NCBI GenBank assembly: GCA_024403675.1
Contig: JAKSRH010000015.1
Location: forward strand, 1 to 35,224
Source of the DNA: Saccharofermentans sp.
GTDB lineage: Bacteria > Bacillota > Clostridia > Saccharofermentanales > Saccharofermentanaceae
DNA: 35,224 nt
Reading direction: 5' to 3'
Position numbers and translations under genes: made by a program. The notes under the pieces are model-generated. The model saw only the letters and a program-made list of their open reading frames with translations. It ran no database searches and was not told the DNA's origin. Below, piece by piece: positions 1-8,596 of this stretch. Each line of letters starts with the position of its first letter. Position 1 is the first letter of the stretch.

Positions 1-1267
1 GCTCCTTACGGATATCAATACCGAACTTAGCGAACATACGGTGCATAGCTGGGATTCTCTTCATGATTGTTCCCTCACCGTGAATGAGCTCGATCATTGG
101 TGTGTCAAGCCATACAGCCTGTCCATCACCTGTGTCGATACCATTTCCACGATCAGATGTCTCACGAATAATACCAGCAGCATTTACGTCACGTGTCTCG
201 AGTGGGTGGATATAAACTTCACCGTTAGCGTTTACGAGCTTAGCGCCGATAGAACGAACCTTCTCTGTAACGAGAGCACCGAGGATCTGTGAAGGATAAG
301 CAGCACCTGTTGGGTGATACTGAAGTGTATCTGGGTAGAGAAGCTTAGCGCCTGCTCTGTAACCAAGTACAAGACCATCAGCTGTAGCACCATAGTGGTT
401 GGATGTTGGGAATCCCTGGTAGTGCATTCTACCAGCACCACCTGTACAGATAATAACTGTCTTAGCCTTAGCAATCTTAATCTGACGTGTCTCCATGTTA
501 AGAAGTACAGCACCAGCAGCGTTGCCCTTATCATCCTTAATGATTTCGATAGCAGCTGTGAAATCTACTACTGGAATCTTACGGTTGATAACTTCATCAC
601 GAAGAGTTCTCATAATCTCAGCACCGGAGTAGTCCTTAGCTGCGTGCATTCTCTTACGGGATGTTCCACCACCGTGTGTTGTTACCATTCTACCGTCTTC
701 GTCCTTATCGAACTCAACACCGAGGTGATTGAGCCAAAGGATACAATCTGGAGCCTCTGTAACGAGCTTATAAACGAGCTCCTTCTTAGCTGCGAAGTGA
801 CCACCACCATAGCAGTCGATGAAGTGCTGAGCTGGAGAGTCATTCTCCTTATCAGCAGCCTGGATACCACCCTCAGCCATCATTGTATTAGCGTCACCGT
901 GACGGAGCTTTGTAACGATCATTACATCAGCGCCACCCTCGTTAGCCATGATAGCAGCAGCGGAACCAGATCCACCACCACCGATTACGAGTACATCTAC
1001 ATCGTAGTCTGGCTTAGAAAGATCTACTCCATAATCAGCAAGTCGGCTGTGCGCCTGGAGCATTGCTGCGAGTTCGTGTGGAACCTTCTCACCCTTGTTA
1101 GGACCAACCTTGAGGTTCTCGAACTGATCCTCAATATAGTCTGGATGATACTTCTTAAGAAGTGCATCCTTATCCTCAGCGGACATACGTGCTGGCTCGT
1201 AAGCTGCATTAGCCGCTCTATTTGCTTCAACCTTTTTCAAGGATTCCATCATTGATTCTGGATACAT
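1..1267 (-). CDS. frdA: Fumarate reductase flavoprotein subunit, 3' end outside window
   Basis: Only the first 422 codons lie in the window; the C-terminus is cut off at base 1. The protein is a soluble fumarate reductase/succinate dehydrogenase flavoprotein that should reduce fumarate to succinate in the cytosol. Seen: an extension of about 90 residues, then the FAD-binding GGGGSG (97-102), AEGG (131-134), a GTSR segment (201-204), the active-site QYHPTG (316-321), Thr334-Glu335 and the proton-transfer arginine in ETRD (Arg359). The residue that is the flavin-linking His in quinone-linked FrdA/SdhA is Asn127 here, so FAD is probably bound non-covalently. The start at 1267 is the ATG after a GGAGAAAC-type site and lies 24 bases after frdB. 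It is the last visible gene of the hdr-flx-frd operon. The family call is firm; the physiological direction is inferred from operon context. Confidence 0.93.
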   Translation of the reverse strand, partial: MYPESMMESLKKVEANRAANAAYEPARMSAEDKDALLKKYHPDYIEDQFENLKVGPNKGEKVPHELAAMLQAHSRLADYGVDLSKPDYDVDVLVIGGGGSGSAAAIMANEGGADVMIVTKLRHGDANTMMAEGGIQAADKENDSPAQHFIDCYGGGHFAAKKELVYKLVTEAPDCILWLNHLGVEFDKDEDGRMVTTHGGGTSRKRMHAAKDYSGAEIMRTLRDEVINRKIPVVDFTAAIEIIKDDKGNAAGAVLLNMETRQIKIAKAKTVIICTGGAGRMHYQGFPTSNHYGATADGLVLGYRAGAKLLYPDTLQYHPTGAAYPSQILGALVTEKVRSIGAKLVNANGEVYIHPLETRDVNAAGIIRETSDRGNGIDTGDGQAVWLDTPMIELIHGEGTIMKRIPAMHRMFAKFGIDIRKE

Positions 1268-1291
1268 TTTGTTGTTTCTCCTCTCTAAGAT

Positions 1292-1969
1292 TTACTTCTC
1301 GATATCTCTTGTGTTGTAAAGGTTCTGAACCTCTGCCTCAGAAAGATTCATGATAGCCTTAACGTCATCTGTAAGCTTGTTGTCATCGTGAAGCTCCTTT
1401 ACTCTGTTCAAGAGGTGCTCAGCTTCCTTTGCAATGTACTTACCGTTGATTCTTCTAGCGAGCATAGCTACCTGTGGGTGAGAAATGCCAGCTGGACATC
1501 TGTTGGAGCAGTTACCGCACATAATGCAGTCGAAAGACTCCTCAGCACAATTCTCATAATCACCACGCTGAGCGTAAGCGATGTACTGCATTGTGTTGAG
1601 CTGCTGTGGGCAAGCATTTGTACAAGCATTACAACCGATACAAGCATAAACCTCAGGATAGAGCTGCATCATGAGCTGCTGATCTGGAGTGATTGTCTCG
1701 ATATCGTAAACCTGCTTGTCGAGTGGGAAGAATGGAAGTGTAGCAACGTACATATCCTCTTCAACCTTTGTGGAACAAGCGAGACAGAAGTTAAGATCCT
1801 TCTGGCCCTTAATTCTATAGATAGTAGCGCAGGCACCACAGAAACCGTTACGGCATCCGCAGCCTCTCATGAGCTGGTAGCCTGCATACTCCATAGCTCT
1901 CATGATAGTAAGATTAGAAGGTACTTCATACTTCTTACCGAAAAAATAAACATTAACAAATTCTTCCAT
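1292..1969 (-). CDS. frdB: Fumarate reductase iron-sulfur subunit (FrdB/SdhB-like)
   Basis: 225 residues. The N-terminal half carries a [2Fe-2S] ferredoxin fold (C39-x4-C44-x2-C47, then C62). The second half has two clusters in the style of a [4Fe-4S] ferredoxin, C110-x2-C113-x2-C116-x3-C120 and C148-x2-C151-x2-C154-x3-C158. It should relay electrons to the flavin of the FrdA encoded next. It is a little shorter than typical SdhB (about 235-250). It lacks the C-terminal CCG-domain extension that TfrB of methanogen thiol:fumarate reductase carries; in this operon those CCG motifs are in the separate HdrB. No gene for a membrane anchor or cytochrome b subunit is seen, so the enzyme is probably soluble. 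It starts 18 bases after flxA. Confidence 0.92.
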   Translation of the reverse strand: MEEFVNVYFFGKKYEVPSNLTIMRAMEYAGYQLMRGCGCRNGFCGACATIYRIKGQKDLNFCLACSTKVEEDMYVATLPFFPLDKQVYDIETITPDQQLMMQLYPEVYACIGCNACTNACPQQLNTMQYIAYAQRGDYENCAEESFDCIMCGNCSNRCPAGISHPQVAMLARRINGKYIAKEAEHLLNRVKELHDDNKLTDDVKAIMNLSEAEVQNLYNTRDIEK

Positions 1970-1987
1970 GTTTCTTATCCTTTCACA

Positions 1988-2821
1988 TCAGTATTCAGGT
2001 GGAAGTTCGTTAATCTGGTCGAATCTGAAAACAGGGCCATCCTTACATACGAACTTATTACCAATATTACATCTACCACACTTACCAATGGCACACTTCA
2101 TACGAAGCTCCAATGTGGAATAAATCTGATCATCTGTAAATCCGAGCTTCTTAAGACCCTGAAGTACAAACTTAATCATGATTGGAGGACCACAAACAAT
2201 ACCGATACAATCAGTACTGAATCCAATCTCCTCGAGATAAGCTGGAACGAAACCAACGTGTCCATCCCAACCTTCCTGCTCACGGTCGATTGTAAGATAT
2301 ACATTTACATTTGGTACATTCATCCAAACTTCCTGAATCTCCTTAAGCTTAACGAGATCATCAGCTGAACGTGAACCGTAAAGAATATCAATTCTTCCGT
2401 AGTCATCTCTGTTATCAATACAGTAATTGATTACAGAACGAAGTGGAGCAAGACCGATACCACCAGCGATAAAGAGGAGGTTCTTTCCCTTAAATACAGT
2501 ATCAACTGGGAAGTTGTTACCATATGGTCCTCTAACAGTGATCATGTCACCAACCTGAAGGCTATGAAGTGTATCTGTCAAAGAACCACACTTCTTAATA
2601 CTGAACTCCTGGAACTCCTTGTTTGTAGGAGAAGATGTGATGGAGAACATACCCTCACTTACACCAGGAACGCAAACCATTGCGCACTGACCTGGCATGT
2701 GCTCAAAAAGCTTTCCGCCTTCTGGAGCATTTACCTTAAAAGTCTTAACATCAGGTGTCTCATCTGTGATACCTGTGATAACACCAACCTTAGGTACAAG
2801 AGTGTCAATTACATTACTCAT
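1988..2821 (-). CDS. flxA: FlxA-like FAD/NAD(P)-binding oxidoreductase subunit
   Basis: 277 residues of the ferredoxin-NADP reductase / sulfhydrogenase gamma (AsrB, HydG, PyrK) family. Seen: an FAD-binding FSITSSPT segment (about 60-67), a NAD-binding GGIGLAPLRS loop (about 120-130), the CGPPIMI motif near 210, and a C-terminal [2Fe-2S] site C-x4-C-x2-C-x7-C (about 240-257), as in PyrK. It is the likely entry point where NADH or NADPH gives electrons to the Flx-Hdr complex. The start codon overlaps the flxB stop by one base (TAATG), so the two are probably translationally coupled. The name follows the FlxABCD module known from Desulfovibrio, where FlxA binds the pyridine nucleotide. Whether it uses NADH or NADPH cannot be read from the sequence. 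Confidence 0.88.
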   Translation of the reverse strand: MSNVIDTLVPKVGVITGITDETPDVKTFKVNAPEGGKLFEHMPGQCAMVCVPGVSEGMFSITSSPTNKEFQEFSIKKCGSLTDTLHSLQVGDMITVRGPYGNNFPVDTVFKGKNLLFIAGGIGLAPLRSVINYCIDNRDDYGRIDILYGSRSADDLVKLKEIQEVWMNVPNVNVYLTIDREQEGWDGHVGFVPAYLEEIGFSTDCIGIVCGPPIMIKFVLQGLKKLGFTDDQIYSTLELRMKCAIGKCGRCNIGNKFVCKDGPVFRFDQINELPPEY

Positions 2822-3930
2822 TAAGCCTGACCCTCCTTAGCTTTACTTGCCTCGAAAGCCTTAATTACCTTAACGATATTAAGGGACTGTGGGCACTTAT
2901 CAACACAACGTCCACAACCTACGCAGGAGAACATACCATCATTCTTATCTGGATAGTATGAAAGCTTGTGCATAAATCTCTGACGGAATCTCTCCTTCTG
3001 AGAATTACGGTTGTTACCGTGTGCCATCATTGTGAAGTCAGAATACATGCAGGAATCCCAACATCTGTATCTCTGAATTCCATCCTTTGTTGTGTAATCC
3101 TTGATGTCATAGCACTGACATGTTGGACATACAAATGTACATGTACCACATGCAAGACATGGCTTGAAGATTTCGTCCCATACTGGAGAGTAGAATCTGT
3201 CATCAAGAACGCCCTTACCCCACATATCAAGGGAAAGATTAGCGTTAGGGAGCTTAGCGAGAATGCCTTCGATAGAAGCCTTTGTAGCCTCTACAGCAGC
3301 CTCATCGCTATCCTCAAATACAGACTTAACAGACTCTGTAAGAGCCTCACCCTTAGGAGAGATTGCCTTCCAATAAAGGTTACCATCTGCCATCCATACA
3401 GCTACATCAGCCTTAGCCTTAGAAGGATCTGCTGCATCAATTCCAAATGCAGAACAGAAGCAGGACTCTTCTGGCTCGTTACAAGCCATTGTTACGAGAA
3501 TACCGTGGTCTCTTCTTGCCTTGTAGAAGTTATCTACTGGCTCAGCGAGGAATACGTTATCAAGTACTTCAATACCCTTAACGTCACATGGCTTAATACC
3601 GAAGATTACAAAATCCTTATCTACAAGTGGTGCCATCTCAACAGAAAGTGTGGAACGAAGTGCAACACCAGCACCCTCGCAAGCACCCTCTTCTGCAGAA
3701 GCATCTGTAGGGATAATCTTCTTGTTTACATTGTAAAGTGTCTCGAACTGTGGGAAGAAAGCATTCTTAGGAGACTTAGCTGTCTTAAGAGTGTCGATTG
3801 CAACATCAGCACCCTCCTCATAAGAAGCGTAATCCACAACACCAGCCTTGCGAACAGGAAGGATAAGTTCATTGTTAGCTGCGATTGCATCATATAAAGC
3901 ACTAAGCTTATCAATAGAAATCTTTAACAT
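2821..3930 (-). CDS. flxB: FlxB-like 4Fe-4S subunit (AsrA/HydB family)
   Basis: 369 residues, related to the beta subunit of sulfhydrogenases and anaerobic sulfite reductase subunit A. The N-terminal two thirds carry the family signature KPCDVKGIEVLD (about 120-131). Two [4Fe-4S] sites follow: CLACGTCTFVCP near 242 and CVGCGRCVDKCP near 340. In this family the subunit passes electrons between the flavin subunit (FlxA, next gene) and the rest of the complex. One-base overlaps with flxC upstream and flxA downstream show a compact operon. FlxB rather than FlxC is assigned because the order hdrA-flxD-flxC-flxB-flxA mirrors the Desulfovibrio flx-hdr cluster; the B/C naming is an inference. Confidence 0.85.
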   Translation of the reverse strand: MLKISIDKLSALYDAIAANNELILPVRKAGVVDYASYEEGADVAIDTLKTAKSPKNAFFPQFETLYNVNKKIIPTDASAEEGACEGAGVALRSTLSVEMAPLVDKDFVIFGIKPCDVKGIEVLDNVFLAEPVDNFYKARRDHGILVTMACNEPEESCFCSAFGIDAADPSKAKADVAVWMADGNLYWKAISPKGEALTESVKSVFEDSDEAAVEATKASIEGILAKLPNANLSLDMWGKGVLDDRFYSPVWDEIFKPCLACGTCTFVCPTCQCYDIKDYTTKDGIQRYRCWDSCMYSDFTMMAHGNNRNSQKERFRQRFMHKLSYYPDKNDGMFSCVGCGRCVDKCPQSLNIVKVIKAFEASKAKEGQA

Positions 3931-4907
3931 TAGCCCTTACTCCTTTCTGAAACAATCTTTGGTTCTACATCCTCGAAAGTGAAAGCTGTAAGTGGGCTCT
4001 GAGCCTCTGGATCCTTACCAGCCTGGAACTCTCCGTAGAATGTATCAATATCCTTAATAAACTTCTTATTGAAGAGGTGGAGAGGAATACCCTGTGGGCA
4101 TACTCTTGAGCACTCACCACAGTCAGTACATCTACCTGCTACGTGGAAAGCTCTAATGATGTGGAACATCTTCTCTTCAAAAGAATCAACATTTGCCTTC
4201 TGCTGTGTATCGAACTTAGTAGAATCAAATACACACTTACGGCAAGAACAACATGGGCATACGTTACGGCATGCATTACAACGAATACACTTGCTAAGTT
4301 CCTTCTTGAAGTACTCAAACTTCTCAGCAGAAGACATAGCTTCGATTGCCTCAACCTGTGCAAAACGATCCATAACTGCTGTGTCCTTAGACTCACCAAT
4401 TACTTCATCAGCAATAACATGCTCTTTGCCCTTACACATATAGCAACGGCCGAGAAGAATCTCGTTATAAGCAACTTCCTTATCACCATAAAGTGTCTTG
4501 AAAGTAACTGTATCGGCACCGTCGTGCTCTACGCCTGCTACATCTGTAATACCCTTGATACCTGTAGCCTTAGCTCTCTCGATATCAAGCTTACCACGGC
4601 AAGCAATACCGATAATGTATGCATTGTCACGATTAACTCTATGCTCACGAATGAGCTGATTGAAGCTATAAGAATCACATGGCTTGAGGAGAACTGCTGT
4701 CTTACCCTCGAGCTTTGTAGCGTCAATCATCATCTTACTCAAGTTAGCACCACAGAATCCGTCATAAACGAACTCATCAAGCTCCTCTGCGCTATTAAAA
4801 ACAGCTGGTGTTGGATTGTAGGACATATCGCCCTTCTTCCAACCAATAACTCTTGCAACTGTACCGTCAGCGAGAAGAGCCTTTAAGCGATCAATTAATC
4901 CTTGCAT
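3930..4907 (-). CDS. flxC: FlxC-like 4Fe-4S subunit
   Basis: 325 residues. The N-terminal part has a KPCDSYSFNQL motif near residue 96, as in coenzyme F420 hydrogenase/dehydrogenase beta-like proteins. The C-terminal third is rich in cysteine: a dense CIRCNACRNVCPCCSCRKC stretch near 209 and a second site CTDCGECSRVCP near 263. It probably wires FlxAB to FlxD/HdrA. It overlaps the end of flxD by 13 bases and flxB by one base; its site GGGGGATTTGAG lies inside flxD, which supports the ATG at 4907. It could equally be described as an AsrA-type 4Fe-4S protein; the FlxC label rests on gene order. Confidence 0.82.
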   Translation of the reverse strand: MQGLIDRLKALLADGTVARVIGWKKGDMSYNPTPAVFNSAEELDEFVYDGFCGANLSKMMIDATKLEGKTAVLLKPCDSYSFNQLIREHRVNRDNAYIIGIACRGKLDIERAKATGIKGITDVAGVEHDGADTVTFKTLYGDKEVAYNEILLGRCYMCKGKEHVIADEVIGESKDTAVMDRFAQVEAIEAMSSAEKFEYFKKELSKCIRCNACRNVCPCCSCRKCVFDSTKFDTQQKANVDSFEEKMFHIIRAFHVAGRCTDCGECSRVCPQGIPLHLFNKKFIKDIDTFYGEFQAGKDPEAQSPLTAFTFEDVEPKIVSERSKG

Positions 4908-5335
4908 CTCAAATCCCCCAATCTGACGTTCTCGCCAAGTGACTTAACCTTGTCTACAAACTCATTCATTGTAGCCTGGAACTTAACACCCTCAGCGGCT
5001 GAAACCCACTCAACTCTTGTACGACCATTCTCGATACCAATGTACTCGAGCATGGAGAAGAGAAGTGTCATTCTTCTTCTAGCATAGTAGTTACCTGTGC
5101 TGTAGTGACAGTCACCTGGGTGACAACCACAAATAATAACTCCATCAGCACCGCGCTCAAATGCACGGAGGATGAACATTGGATTAACACGTCCAGAACA
5201 TGGAACACGGATAATCTTTACATCTGCTGGGTATGAAAGACGGGATGAACCTGCAAGGTCAGCACCACCGTAAGAACACCAGTTACAGCAGAAAGCAACA
5301 ATCTTAGGTCTAAATTCACCATTAATCATCGGCAT
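4895..5335 (-). CDS. flxD: FlxD / MvhD-like [2Fe-2S] electron-transfer subunit
   Basis: 146 residues of the MvhD family, the small protein that docks hydrogenases, formate dehydrogenases or Flx modules onto HdrA. Conserved cysteines: C16, C17 and C20 in FCCNWCSYGGAD, C46 in RVPCSGRVNP, and C69, C71, C76 in the CGCHPGDCHY segment. The start at 5335 is chosen over the ATG six bases later because GGAGGT sits 9 bases upstream of it. The first 10 bases overlap the end of hdrA, so it is probably translationally coupled. Its place between hdrA and the flx genes fits a bridge from the NAD(P)H-oxidising module to HdrA. Confidence 0.92.
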   Translation of the reverse strand: MPMINGEFRPKIVAFCCNWCSYGGADLAGSSRLSYPADVKIIRVPCSGRVNPMFILRAFERGADGVIICGCHPGDCHYSTGNYYARRRMTLLFSMLEYIGIENGRTRVEWVSAAEGVKFQATMNEFVDKVKSLGENVRLGDLRCKD

Positions 5336-7314
5336 ATAGCATCCACCTCCGAAATCAACTGTCTATTGGAGAATCCCTGGAGATCCATAGCACCAGAAGG
5401 ACAAGAAGCAGAACATGCACCACAACCCTGACAAAGTGCTGTGTTAACAACTGCTACACGTCTTGTCTCGTTAACTCCTGGACCTCTTACGAGCTGATCC
5501 TCATAGGAGATAGCACCATAAGGACAAACGTTAGCACATGTGGAACAACCGTTACATGCGATTGGATCACACTTAGCTGTGCATGGGTTAGTCTTGAGCT
5601 TATCCTTAGCTAAGAGTCCGATTACCTTAACAGCAGCGGCACCAGCCTGAGATACTGTCTCAGGAATATCCTTAGGACCCTGTGTAACACCAGAGAGGAA
5701 GATACCTGCTGTTGGTGACTCTACAGGACGAAGCTTAGCATGAGCCTCTGTAAGGAAGTTGTTTGTATCAATACTTGCTGTAAGCATTGTAGCAATCTTA
5801 CGGATGTCTGGATTTGGCTCGATAGCAGCTGCAAGAACTACCATATCAGCATTCATAACAATCTGCTTGTTATCAAGGAGATCAACACCCTGAACATCAA
5901 GAGTACCGTCTGCCTTAGGAACAACCTTACCTACCTGACCCTTAACGTAATTTACGTGATACTGCTCTACTGCTCTTCTATAGAACTCATCAAAGTTCTT
6001 ACCAGGTGTACGAACATCAATATAGAATACAGTTACGTTAGTATCTGGGTACTTATCACGGATAAGCATTGCGTGCTTAGCTGTGTACATACAGCAAATC
6101 TTGGAGCAGTATGGCTTACCACGATGATCGTTACATCTAGAACCTACGCACTGGATGAATACGATATTCTTAGGAGCCTTACCGTCAGAAATTCTCTCAA
6201 GGTGTCCTGATGTAGGACCAGCAGCATTCATAATACGCTCAAGCTCAAGAGATGTAATAACATCTGGGCTCTGGCTATATGCATACTCATCAAACTTATC
6301 AAGCTTAATCATATCGAAGCCAGTAGCAACAACGATTGCACCATACTTCTCTGTGATGATCTCATCCTGCTGCTCATAATCAACAGCACCAGCCTGACAA
6401 ACCTTGGAACAAACTCCACACTTACCTGTCTTAAAGTACATACAGTTCTCACGATCGATAACTGGTACGTTAGGTACAGCCTGTGCAAATGGAGTGTAAA
6501 TAGCTGTTCTTGTATTGAGGTTACGGTTGAACTCAGAAGGTACCTTCTTCATTGGGCACTTTGTCATACAAACGCCACAACCAGTACACTTATCCATATT
6601 TACGGATCTAGCCTTCTTACGGATATCTACTTCAAAGTTACCTACGAAACCAGAAACATTCTCAACTTCACTATATGTATGAAGTGTAATAAGTGGATGA
6701 GCAGAAGCCTCAACCATCTTAGGAGTAAGGATACAAGAAGAACAGTCGAGTGTAGGGAATGTCTTATCAAGCTGAGACATTCTACCACCGATAGAAGGTG
6801 TCTTCTCTACGATATCTACAGGATAACCAGCGTCAGCAATGTCGATAGCTGTCTGAATACCAGCAATACCACCACCGATAACGAGGGCACGCTTAGTAAC
6901 AGGGCTCTCACCCTCCTGCAAAGGAGCATTGAGGTTAACCTTAGCAATAGCTGCTCTAGCAAGGATAACAGCCTTCTCTGTAGCTTCCTGCATATCCTTA
7001 TGAATCCATGAACAGTGCTCACGGATATTAGCAATCTCAACCATATATGGGTTGATGCCAGCCTTCTCAGCACACTTTCTAAATGTAGCCTCATGCATTC
7101 TTGGGGAACAGGAACATACTACGATACCTGTGAGATTCTTCTCCTTAACAGTATCGATAATTCTCTGCTGACCAACTTCAGAACACATATATGTGTAGTC
7201 TTCAGCGTGAACTACACCAGGCTCAAAGCGCACGAGCTCGGCAACTTTTTTAACGTCTACAGTCGCAGCGATATTAGTACCGCAGTGACAGACAAATACA
7301 CCAATTCTCTGCAT
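5326..7314 (-). CDS. hdrA: HdrA-type flavin electron-bifurcating subunit
   Basis: 662 residues, full length for single-unit HdrA. Seen in order: the N-terminal Cys region VCHCGTN (8-14) with CSCSPRMHE (67-75), the FAD dinucleotide fold GGGIAG (147-152), the conserved TLDCSSCILTPKMVE segment (188-202), a [4Fe-4S] site from C243 to C253, and two C-terminal [4Fe-4S] sites beginning at C587 and C628. In methanogens and Desulfovibrio the HdrA FAD splits an electron pair between ferredoxin and the HdrBC branch. The start has an AGGAGG inside the last codons of hdrC. The adjacent flxD, hdrC and hdrB supply all the usual partners, so the complex looks complete. Confidence 0.95.
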   Translation of the reverse strand: MQRIGVFVCHCGTNIAATVDVKKVAELVRFEPGVVHAEDYTYMCSEVGQQRIIDTVKEKNLTGIVVCSCSPRMHEATFRKCAEKAGINPYMVEIANIREHCSWIHKDMQEATEKAVILARAAIAKVNLNAPLQEGESPVTKRALVIGGGIAGIQTAIDIADAGYPVDIVEKTPSIGGRMSQLDKTFPTLDCSSCILTPKMVEASAHPLITLHTYSEVENVSGFVGNFEVDIRKKARSVNMDKCTGCGVCMTKCPMKKVPSEFNRNLNTRTAIYTPFAQAVPNVPVIDRENCMYFKTGKCGVCSKVCQAGAVDYEQQDEIITEKYGAIVVATGFDMIKLDKFDEYAYSQSPDVITSLELERIMNAAGPTSGHLERISDGKAPKNIVFIQCVGSRCNDHRGKPYCSKICCMYTAKHAMLIRDKYPDTNVTVFYIDVRTPGKNFDEFYRRAVEQYHVNYVKGQVGKVVPKADGTLDVQGVDLLDNKQIVMNADMVVLAAAIEPNPDIRKIATMLTASIDTNNFLTEAHAKLRPVESPTAGIFLSGVTQGPKDIPETVSQAGAAAVKVIGLLAKDKLKTNPCTAKCDPIACNGCSTCANVCPYGAISYEDQLVRGPGVNETRRVAVVNTALCQGCGACSASCPSGAMDLQGFSNRQLISEVDAICR

Positions 7315-7318
7315 TTAA

Positions 7319-7699
7319 TTACCTCCTGTATCTGCGGAAAGCGCTGACAAGAAGCTGCTGTGGCATCTCAGGATCAAGAAGCTCAGGAATCTCATCAGCC
7401 TTAAGATAATCTCCGCCCTGCTGACGCTCAACAATCTGACGAGCAGCATCGATAATCTTTCCTGGCTTAACATCACGAGGGCAGCGCTCTACGCATGCAA
7501 AGCAAGAGAGACACTTCCAAAGTGACTTAGAATTAACAAGGGGTTCAATATCGTCACGGAGGACATATGAAACAAACTGGTGTGGCTTAATATCCATCTC
7601 ATTAAAGGAAGGGCATGAAGCGGAACACTTACCACACTTCATACATCTGTAAGGATCGCATCCGGAAATCTCTCGGATTCTATCAGCACAATTACTCAT
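7319..7699 (-). CDS. hdrC: HdrC-type dicluster ferredoxin subunit
   Basis: 126 residues with two [4Fe-4S] sites, C19-x2-C22-x2-C25-x3-C29 and C63-x2-C66-x2-C69-x3-C73, the arrangement of HdrC, which carries electrons from HdrA to HdrB. It starts one base after the hdrB stop (TGATATG), and its last codons contain the AGGAGG for hdrA. Length and cluster spacing fit HdrC, and its place between hdrB and hdrA makes other dicluster ferredoxins unlikely. Confidence 0.93.
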   Translation of the reverse strand: MSNCADRIREISGCDPYRCMKCGKCSASCPSFNEMDIKPHQFVSYVLRDDIEPLVNSKSLWKCLSCFACVERCPRDVKPGKIIDAARQIVERQQGGDYLKADEIPELLDPEMPQQLLVSAFRRYRR

Positions 7700-7700
7700 A

Positions 7701-8492
7701 TCAGCAATCCTCCTTTACACCGAGAGCCTCTGCAAGGAGCTCTGTGAAATAGTAAACAGGGATCTTAGAATCAGCCTCAGACGCATTAAGGTTATATCTG
7801 CAAAGTGGACATGCTGTAATAAGCATCTCTGCACCCATATCCTTACTGTTGTCGAAGATCTTCTTTGTACGATCCTGTGCCATCTCACCTTCCTTGAGGG
7901 AAATATAACCGCCGCAGCACTCGTTTCTATTTGCATAGATAACTGGCTCTGCACCGATTGCACGGATAAAGTCTTCCATAATCTTTGGATTCTCTGGGTT
8001 ATCAAACTCAAGAATCTTGCTTGGACGAAGAGTAAGGCAACCATAGTAAGCGCCAATCTTCTTGCCTGTAAGAGGGTTTACAACCATCTTCTTAAGCTCA
8101 TCAAATCCGATAACGTCACGGATTACCTCGAGGAAGTGGAGAACCTTTGTCTCACCTCTATAAGGCTCATCGAGCTTCATGTAGTTGTTTGCACGATCAG
8201 AAATGTCCTGTACGTTCTTCATGTCATCATTAACACGCTTAAGAACGTGATGGCATGCTGAACAGAGTGTAATAAGATCCTGTCCCTGTTCCTTAGCGTA
8301 GTTAAGCGCACGAACAGATGCAAGCTTAGAAGCAATCTCATCTGAACCGAGCGGATAAACTCCACCACAGCACTGCCAATCAGGGATCTCCTCAAGCTCA
8401 AAACCGAGCTTAAGAGCAGAAGCCCTAGCATATCTGTCGAGATCCTGTGCCTTGTTCTTCAAGGTACACCCTGGGTAATAACTGTATTTCAT
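7701..8492 (-). CDS. hdrB: HdrB-type CCG-domain subunit
   Basis: 263 residues with two CCG domains: C9, C41-C42, C77 and C80 in the first; C152, C192-C193, C228 and C231 in the second. In HdrB these hold non-cubane [4Fe-4S] clusters that reduce a disulfide substrate. Clostridia do not make CoM/CoB, and no dsrC is seen here, so the acceptor is open; the fumarate reductase in the same operon is the obvious candidate. An ATG at 8582 in the same frame would add 30 residues with no family resemblance. The start at 8492 is preferred because AGGGAGGAAC lies just before it and MKYSYYPGC is the usual HdrB opening. First gene of the operon. Confidence 0.93.
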   Translation of the reverse strand: MKYSYYPGCTLKNKAQDLDRYARASALKLGFELEEIPDWQCCGGVYPLGSDEIASKLASVRALNYAKEQGQDLITLCSACHHVLKRVNDDMKNVQDISDRANNYMKLDEPYRGETKVLHFLEVIRDVIGFDELKKMVVNPLTGKKIGAYYGCLTLRPSKILEFDNPENPKIMEDFIRAIGAEPVIYANRNECCGGYISLKEGEMAQDRTKKIFDNSKDMGAEMLITACPLCRYNLNASEADSKIPVYYFTELLAEALGVKEDC

Positions 8493-8596
8493 AGTTCCTC
8501 CCTTGTGTTTATGCCATAATCTCGGACTTATCTTGCCAAAAAATGGGTCACAAAAGTGCTGAACCATAGACCGGGTCAACATAAGCCACTATGAAT

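Noticed and set aside
314..4886. Several long plus-strand ORFs (313, 326, 309 and 247 residues) opposite the redox operon
   Set aside because: They lie antisense to genes with clear iron-sulfur and flavin motifs, show Cys/Leu/Ser-rich composition and no family features.
8493..8582. 30-residue N-terminal extension of HdrB
   Set aside because: The extension does not look like HdrB and the strong AGGGAGG lies just before the ATG at 8492.
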